DNA of 64,000 nucleotides, taken from the NCBI GenBank assembly GCA_003979345.1, contig RYVZ01000013.1, forward strand, positions 1 to 64,000. The letters run 5' to 3'. A model generated the notes under the pieces. It was given only the letters and a program-made list of their open reading frames with translations, was not told the DNA's origin and made no database searches. Made by a program: the position numbers and the translations under genes. This DNA comes from Lachnospiraceae bacterium. Its GTDB lineage: Bacteria > Bacillota > Clostridia > Lachnospirales > Lachnospiraceae. Every line of letters begins with the position of its first letter. Position 1 is the stretch's first letter. Below, one piece after another: positions 58,787 to 64,000 of this stretch.

Positions 58787-59164
58787 TCAGTCCCAACGCC
58801 CGATCGTGTCGGATTTCAACGAAATATTGCTGCACACCGGACATGCGCTCTTGGAGAGCCTTGCGATGGGCTTTATTTTTTGTCCGCAGGCGGGGCATGG
58901 ACCGATAAAGGTGCTGTCGGATTCTGTCAGCGTCAGTACCGGGATGCTGACAATCCCGTGACAGCGGCTGCAGCGTGCGGGACGGAATGAAAATGTGAAT
59001 AAAGAAAGAGGATCCTGCTTTGCCGAAAGCGCAATCTCCGTTTGCTGCTCTGGTGAAAAAATGCCGGCGACGGAATCAAGGCTCCCGTGCATCAGACCGT
59101 TGCCGGTACGGCATTCCCAGCCGGTATGACAGGAATCACAACGAATATTGACGATTTCACCCAT
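58787..59164 (-). CDS. Zinc-ribbon protein, unknown
   Basis: A 125-residue protein with four CxxC pairs: CDSC (near 9), CSRC (near 63), CPAC (near 89) and CPVC (near 107), enough for two zinc ribbons. The middle region (SPEQQTEIALSAKQDPLSLFTFSFRPARC) is hydrophobic and could be a protein-binding surface. It begins 25 bases after the flagellin stop and ends before a terminator, so it is probably co-transcribed with the flagellin. A link to flagellar assembly or to the metallopeptidase domain is possible but unproven. Confidence 0.7.
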   Translation of the reverse strand: MGEIVNIRCDSCHTGWECRTGNGLMHGSLDSVAGIFSPEQQTEIALSAKQDPLSLFTFSFRPARCSRCHGIVSIPVLTLTESDSTFIGPCPACGQKIKPIARLSKSACPVCSNISLKSDTIGRWD

Positions 59165-59189
59165 CTGCGATGCACCTCCTGTATTCCGA

Positions 59190-61046
59190 TTATCCGATGA
59201 GGCTCAACAGCATGCTGGGCTGTTGGTTTGCCTGAGCCAGCATGGACTGCCCGGCTTGTAACAGGATCTGTTTGTTTGTAAAACGAACCATTTCAGTTGC
59301 CATATCCGTATCGCGAATCCTGGACTCTGCAGCAGTTGTATTTTCCACAACATTGTCAAGATTTGCGATCGTGTGCTCCAGACGGTTCTGCGCAGCACCG
59401 TAGTAACTGCGAACGGAGCTGACATAGCCGATTGCCTGTTGGAAGATCTCAATGGATTCGCGGGCAGCATTCTGTGTTGTCATACTGGTGTTTTCTATGC
59501 CAAGTGCTTTGGAATCCATCTGGTAAAGGTTCAATTTCATGTAGTGTTCTGCAGCAGCACCAATATGCAGGGTCACGTTTGCACCGCCGCTTTCCAGATC
59601 CACAAACACTTTGGAAGGATCGATTTGGAATGGTGCGACTGTTGCGGTATCTCCGAGAATATCCGTACCGCCGGTTGCAAGCGAGGGCGTGATCACGGAA
59701 CCCGCACCGCCTAAGGAGGCGACGGAAAGCTTTCTCACAAAATCGACCAAATCTGCATTTCCGTTGCTGAACAGGGAATTAAGCTGACTTTCGGTCAATC
59801 CGGTATTGTCTTTTAAGGCAGCACCAAAGCTTTTTCCGTTTAAGATATCCGATAATATGTTATCCATACCGGCCGCAATATTTGCGCCTGTTACTGCGCC
59901 TTTCCCGTTTGCCAGGTAACCTGCATATGCGGCAGCCAAATAACCGTGTCCGTAGGGTCTGCCTGATACGGTGTAAGATTTCAGATACTTGGAAATATTG
60001 GCGTCCGCACTGGTATCATTTTCATCGGCAAGACCTTTTGCAATATTTTGCAGGCCGTTGTTCCATCCGGTCGGGAAGCCGCCCCCCGCAAGCTGCGCGG
60101 TTCCTTCCACGAACCAATTAGGAAGGGAGCCCGGTTTGCCGTTCATCTGTTTCGGCATGGTATACTGCATGACGGAATGCATGAGCTCATGCGCCAGCGT
60201 AGACTCCAAAACTTCCGCTTTTGAGCCGGTGCCAAGCGCATCTTTATCATTAAAATCGGTAGCATCTACCTTAAGCAGCATGGATGTGACCTGACCGCTG
60301 TTGGTTTTATATGTATATTGTGCATAGGCTAAAGTACTGCCCGGACCATCCACGAATGATACGTCCAAAGCCATGTTGATCGTATTAGAGCCGACTGCGT
60401 TTTTCAAGCTAGGAAACGCGTCTAAAATCTGTGTGACAGCGTTCGGGACGAACTCGTTTGCAATCTTATCGGCAAGCACGCTGCCGGTAGAGACTGCGCC
60501 GTCAGCACCGCGGGCAGCAGCGCCGGCATTTTCAAGACGTCCGATGGAAAATGTATTGTCAGTCAGATTATAGGAGAACTCATAGTGATAAGTTTCCATA
60601 ACCGATGCGGATCTTGGAGAGAGTCCGTTATCGGGGAAAAGCTTTAGTGTATTAAATTCCGTACTTTGTGCCGTACGGTCGATTTCGTCTTTTAATTCCG
60701 TCAGCTCTTTATCAATTGCCGTGCGGTCCGCCTCGGTCAGCGTTCCGTTCGAAGCCTTGATCGCCAGCTCGTTAGAGCGCTGCAGCATGTCATGTACTTC
60801 CGTAAGAGCACCTTCTGCGATCTGCACTAAAGAAATCCCGTCCTGTGCGTTTGCAGATGCCTGCGTCAGACCGCGGATCTGACTGCGCATTTTTTCTGAA
60901 ATCGTCAGACCTGCTGCATCATCTGCGGCACGATTGATGCGGTAGCCGGAGGAAAGCCGTTCCGTGGACACTTTTACACCGTTTGTCGTAATACCGAGCT
61001 GCCTGTTGGAATTTATAGCAGCTAAATTATGTTGTACGGAAAACAT
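59190..61046 (-). CDS. Flagellin with internal HExxH metallopeptidase domain (flagellinolysin type)
   Basis: A 618-residue flagellin, about twice the usual clostridial length. Residues 1-138 are the conserved N-terminal D0/D1 part (VQHNLAAINSNRQLG, ERLSSGYRINRAADDAAGL). The C-terminal 90 residues are the matching D1/D0 part, ending in QANQQPSMLLSLIG. The variable centre holds a gluzincin-like domain: HELMH (His286, Glu287, His290) and, 24 residues on, NWFVEGTA with Glu314. This is the layout of flagellinolysins, which build filaments with protease activity. ATG 61046 follows AAGGAGA; the TTG two codons earlier is not needed. A sigma-D-type promoter stands upstream. Confidence 0.92.
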   Translation of the reverse strand: MFSVQHNLAAINSNRQLGITTNGVKVSTERLSSGYRINRAADDAAGLTISEKMRSQIRGLTQASANAQDGISLVQIAEGALTEVHDMLQRSNELAIKASNGTLTEADRTAIDKELTELKDEIDRTAQSTEFNTLKLFPDNGLSPRSASVMETYHYEFSYNLTDNTFSIGRLENAGAAARGADGAVSTGSVLADKIANEFVPNAVTQILDAFPSLKNAVGSNTINMALDVSFVDGPGSTLAYAQYTYKTNSGQVTSMLLKVDATDFNDKDALGTGSKAEVLESTLAHELMHSVMQYTMPKQMNGKPGSLPNWFVEGTAQLAGGGFPTGWNNGLQNIAKGLADENDTSADANISKYLKSYTVSGRPYGHGYLAAAYAGYLANGKGAVTGANIAAGMDNILSDILNGKSFGAALKDNTGLTESQLNSLFSNGNADLVDFVRKLSVASLGGAGSVITPSLATGGTDILGDTATVAPFQIDPSKVFVDLESGGANVTLHIGAAAEHYMKLNLYQMDSKALGIENTSMTTQNAARESIEIFQQAIGYVSSVRSYYGAAQNRLEHTIANLDNVVENTTAAESRIRDTDMATEMVRFTNKQILLQAGQSMLAQANQQPSMLLSLIG

Positions 61047-61100
61047 AGGCAATCTCCTTTCTTGCGGATATCATGACATAATCGCAGGGTGATATAAATT

Positions 61101-61128
61101 ATATCGGGTTGGTATATGATAAATTTTA
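61101..61128 (-). promoter_or_regulatory. Sigma-D (FliA)-type promoter of the flagellin gene
   Basis: On the minus strand TAAA (61128-61125), 16 bases, then CCCGATAT (61108-61101), close to the flagellar consensus TAAA-N15/16-GCCGATAT. It lies 55 bases before the flagellin start. Confidence 0.7.
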
Positions 61129-61305
61129 TAGTTTGGTGAAAGAAATCGAAATATTTTCGAAAAAATAAAAAAGAAGTTTCAGGTAGCAGGCATAGGTTTT
61201 TCTGTGTTACAATAAATATATTCTATTATATCATAGCTGTCAATATTAGTAATATTTTGCAGTGCCGGACTCAACATAAAACTCTACATAGAAAGGCGCA
61301 GACTC

Positions 61306-62835
61306 TTGAGGGATAATCGTTCGAAACTGATAGAAAAATCAAAAGAGACCTTGAAGGCGGTTTTACCGATCATTATGATCGTGCTGCTGCTCAGTTTTAC
61401 CGTTGCACCCATTTCTCCGGAAATTTTGATGGAGTTTCTGATTGGGGCAGTCATGCTGATTGTGGGGATGCTGTTTTTTTCTATCGGGGCTGAGATGGCG
61501 ATGACGCCGATGGGGGAACGTGTGGGTACGACCATGACGAAAAGCCGGAACCTTGCGGTGATGGTCTTTGTCAGTTTTGCACTGGGTTTTGTCATTACGA
61601 TCTCCGAGCCGGACTTGCAGGTGCTGGCGCAGCAGGTACCCTCGGTGCCGAACGCCGTATTGATCTTAGCGGTGGCGGCGGGCGTCGGAATTCTTTTGGT
61701 GTTCGCGCTGCTGCGTATGCTGCTGCGGGTCGCGCTGCCGCCGATGCTGCTGCTCTTTTATGCAGTGGTGTTTGCGCTGGCTGCTTTTGTTCCGAAGGAC
61801 TTTCTTGCAGTTGCATTTGATTCGGGAGGCGTGACGACCGGTCCGATGACGGTTCCGTTCATCATGGCGTTTGGCGTTGGTATTTCTGCGATCCGAAGCG
61901 ATAAGCATGCGGCGGAGGACAGTTTCGGTCTTGTGTCGTTATGCTCTGTGGGCCCGATCATTGCCGTTCTGATACTGGGCATGATCTACCATCCGCAATC
62001 GACGGAATACCTGTCGGACGCGATACCGGAGATCACGGATACGGTTCAGCTTGGCAGGCTGTTTGCGAAAGGCATACCTGTTTATCTTCGTGAAATGGCG
62101 CTTTCCCTGCTTCCCATTGTGTTATTTTTTGGGGCGTTCCAATTGATCTCACGCGATATCAAGAAAAAAACGCTGATCAAGATTCTGATCGGACTCGTGT
62201 ATACCTATGTGGGACTTGTGCTTTTTCTGACCGGCGTCAATGTCGGATTCATGCCTGCCGGAAACTATCTGGGACAGGTGATTGCAGGGCTTCCCTATGC
62301 ATGGATCATCATACCGATCGGCATGGTGATCGGCTATTTCATCGTTCAGGCGGAGCCGGCGGTATTTGTGCTCACGAAGCAGGTGGAGGAGATCACCTCA
62401 GGAGCTATTTCGGCGATGGCGATGGAGAGAAGTCTTTCCGTCGGTGTTGCGGTTTCGATCGGGCTGGCAATGATACGTGTGCTTACGGGGATTTCCATTA
62501 TGTGGTTTATCGTGCCGGGGTATGCGATTGCCCTGTTTCTGACTTTTTTTGTCCCGAAAATATTTACTTCCATCGCGTTTGACTCGGGCGGCGTGGCGTC
62601 CGGTCCGATGACGGCGACGTTTCTGCTGCCGTTTGCAATGGGGGCATGCAACGCGGTGGGAGGCAATATCATTACGGATGCATTCGGTGTGGTCGCGATG
62701 GTCGCGATGACGCCGCTGATCACGATTCAGTCGCTCGGACTGATCTATCGTATGAAAGAGGGACGTCTCCAGAAAGAAGCGGGCGGCTATGCGTCGATCG
62801 AGCAATACGGGGATATGGATATTATTGAATTATAG
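61306..62835 (+). CDS. DUF1538 membrane protein, transporter-like
   Basis: A 509-residue polytopic protein with about 14 helices in two homologous halves. Each half contains a FDSGGV segment: AFDSGGVTTGPMTVPFIMAFGVGI near 168-190 and AFDSGGVASGPMTATFLLPFAMG near 424-446. Such duplicated, polar re-entrant motifs are typical of secondary transporters. Start is TTG 61306 with GAAAGG upstream. The following PII-like gene, 12 bases on, suggests regulation by nitrogen or nucleotide status. Substrate unknown. Confidence 0.85.
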   Translation: MRDNRSKLIEKSKETLKAVLPIIMIVLLLSFTVAPISPEILMEFLIGAVMLIVGMLFFSIGAEMAMTPMGERVGTTMTKSRNLAVMVFVSFALGFVITISEPDLQVLAQQVPSVPNAVLILAVAAGVGILLVFALLRMLLRVALPPMLLLFYAVVFALAAFVPKDFLAVAFDSGGVTTGPMTVPFIMAFGVGISAIRSDKHAAEDSFGLVSLCSVGPIIAVLILGMIYHPQSTEYLSDAIPEITDTVQLGRLFAKGIPVYLREMALSLLPIVLFFGAFQLISRDIKKKTLIKILIGLVYTYVGLVLFLTGVNVGFMPAGNYLGQVIAGLPYAWIIIPIGMVIGYFIVQAEPAVFVLTKQVEEITSGAISAMAMERSLSVGVAVSIGLAMIRVLTGISIMWFIVPGYAIALFLTFFVPKIFTSIAFDSGGVASGPMTATFLLPFAMGACNAVGGNIITDAFGVVAMVAMTPLITIQSLGLIYRMKEGRLQKEAGGYASIEQYGDMDIIEL

Positions 62836-62847
62836 TGGAGAGAACGG

Positions 62848-63525
62848 ATGGGAAAATTATGCCTGATGACAACGATTGTCAGCAGAAAACAGTTAAAAAA
62901 ATATCTTCGCCTGTATCAGGAGGAACTACTTCAGGTGATGTTCATTACGCTGGGTGCCGGCACTGCATCGGGTGATATTTTGGATTATCTGGGACTGGAA
63001 TCGACAGAAAAAGCGGTCCTGTTTCATGTGCTGGAGGAAAGCGTCTGGGAGAGAACAAAAAAGAACCTTCGGGTTAAGCTCCAGATTGACGCGCCGGGAG
63101 AGGGGATTGCCTTTGTGGTGCCGCTTAGCAGCATCGGTGGAAAAAAGACCCTGCAATTTTTAACGGGAAATCAGAACTTTCAGATAGAGGAGGAATCTGC
63201 GTTGAAGGACACAATGCATGAGCTGATCGTGGTCATTGCAAATCAGGGATATACGGAGCTGGCGATGGACGCCGCCAGAGGAGCCGGCGCATATGGCGGA
63301 ACTGTGATCCACGCCAAGGGCACCGGCATGGAACAGGCGGAAAAATTCATGGGCGTGTCCCTTGCCTCTGAGAAAGAAATTATTTTTATCGTAGCAAAAA
63401 GCGAGCAAAAGAACGATATTATGAAAGCGGTCATGGAGCAGGCGGGTTTGCAGTCCAAGGCAAAGTCGATCGTTTTTTCGCTGCCGGTCACGGACACGGC
63501 GGGGCTGCGCCTGATGGAAGAATAA
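62848..63525 (+). CDS. Tandem PII-like protein
   Basis: A 225-residue protein made of two PII-like ferredoxin-fold units. The first (1-105) has FITLGAGTASGDILDYLGL near 32-50. The second (about 120-225) shows LIVVIANQGYTELAMDAARGAGAYGGTVIHAKGTG, very near the GlnB/GlnK nucleotide-binding T- and B-loop pattern, then EKEIIFIVAKSEQKNDIMKAVMEQAG. The classical uridylylated Tyr loop is not evident. It probably binds nucleotide and controls the DUF1538 protein encoded just upstream in the same operon. Confidence 0.83.
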   Translation: MGKLCLMTTIVSRKQLKKYLRLYQEELLQVMFITLGAGTASGDILDYLGLESTEKAVLFHVLEESVWERTKKNLRVKLQIDAPGEGIAFVVPLSSIGGKKTLQFLTGNQNFQIEEESALKDTMHELIVVIANQGYTELAMDAARGAGAYGGTVIHAKGTGMEQAEKFMGVSLASEKEIIFIVAKSEQKNDIMKAVMEQAGLQSKAKSIVFSLPVTDTAGLRLMEE

Positions 63526-63590
63526 GCGTTGGATTGCTTCTGGTGCAGATCCGGGAGCATACTGTGCCATATCAGTTCGCAGATGGATGC

Positions 63591-64000
63591 TTACAGCTCC
63601 CGGTCTGCGGCGAGCAGATTGATCATGGCAATAATCTGCGTCTGCGCATCAAGGACGGTTTCTACCCGGACTCTGCCGATGCGTTTGATCTCTTCGTCAA
63701 GATTCAGGTGAGGGAGCAAACGACCGAGCAGCGCATGGATGTCAGGAGAGGCACCCATGCAGGCGGCGGCAATGGTTTCGCAATCGAACTGATCAAGGAC
63801 TTCTGTGAGCCTGTTGTCGGAAAGTGTAGACAGCTGCTCAAAATCATTGATCTTTTCGGAGGACATTTTAGGCTCCAATATGTCGTTGATCGTCATTTCA
63901 TATAACTTTGAAAGTTTCAATAACACGTCCAAGTCAGGGACTGCTTCTCCGGTTTCCCATTTTGAGACTGCCTGTCTGGAAAGATAACATTTTTCCGCAA
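63591..64000 (-). CDS. XRE-family transcriptional regulator, 5' end outside the window
   Basis: The frame is open through the window edge. The visible N-terminal part reads CYLSRQAVSKWETGEAVPDLDVLLKLSKLY, a Cro/C1 helix-turn-helix recognition region, followed by MTINDILEP and a 90-residue helical C-terminal part with DCETIAAACMGASPDIHALLGRLL. The apparent start at 63932 (TTG) lies inside the helix-turn-helix and is not the real one. It converges on the PII-like gene 65 bases away. Confidence 0.85.
   Translation of the reverse strand, partial: AEKCYLSRQAVSKWETGEAVPDLDVLLKLSKLYEMTINDILEPKMSSEKINDFEQLSTLSDNRLTEVLDQFDCETIAAACMGASPDIHALLGRLLPHLNLDEEIKRIGRVRVETVLDAQTQIIAMINLLAADREL

Overview
The window looks like a chromosomal segment from a motile Gram-positive gut anaerobe, most likely a Lachnospiraceae-type clostridium. 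The reasons are the AGGAGG-type ribosome sites with frequent TTG/GTG starts, canonical TTGACA-17-TATAAT promoters, a BlaI/BlaR1 pair, a compact SRP RNA, a probable T-box before metG, a flagellin with a sigma-D-type promoter, and abundant GT-C/GT2/GT4 glycan genes. The taxonomic call is inference; no rRNA or tRNA gene was seen.

Layout. 0-3 kb: a C39/papain-like secreted protease whose signal peptide looks frameshifted, a small membrane-anchored protein with a truncated tandem copy, and an S51-type peptidase. 3-8 kb: a lipoprotein, a blaI-blaR1-like operon with twin operators, and the wreck of a second such operon (operator, blaI tail and M23 peptidase remnant). 7.6-12.5 kb: an XRE regulator divergent from a secreted protein, a GT-C membrane transferase, a DPM1-like GT2 and an SH3 protein, with two palindromes on the promoter. 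13-30 kb: an AT-rich glycan island (three glycosyltransferases, two polysaccharide pyruvyl transferases, an F420-hydrogenase-beta-like ferredoxin protein, a flippase and a GT-C protein), followed by a 919-residue polytopic membrane protein that ends in a prenyl-synthase-like domain. Rpn/PD-(D/E)XK genes lie on both sides of this island.

30-33 kb: a polytopic membrane protein, then a Panacea-domain gene behind a promoter with a LexA-type box, followed by broken ATPase and other gene fragments. 33-45 kb: metG with leader, a lysophospholipase-like hydrolase, a D-lactate dehydrogenase-like enzyme, a GNAT, a double-HD protein, DUF624, a MsmX/UgpC ATPase, a CdaR-like regulator, a repeat-rich DUF6128-like protein and tadA with a repeat tail, then the SRP RNA. 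45-52.5 kb: two large GT-C/PTPS-related membrane proteins, a small membrane protein and a LacI-sensor GGDEF protein. 52.5-58.5 kb: fucO and a vancomycin-resistance-type cluster, with vanR-vanS on the plus strand facing vanH-ligase-vanX on the minus strand. 58.5-64 kb: a zinc-ribbon protein, a flagellin carrying an internal HExxH metallopeptidase domain (flagellinolysin type), a DUF1538 transporter-like protein paired with a tandem PII-like protein, and a partial XRE regulator.

The most noteworthy items are the convergent van cluster with candidate VanR repeats, the proteolytic flagellin, the membrane/prenyl-synthase fusion protein, the SOS-type Panacea locus, the blaI operon relic that kept its operator register, and repeated in-frame 21-33 bp tandem repeats inside unrelated genes.
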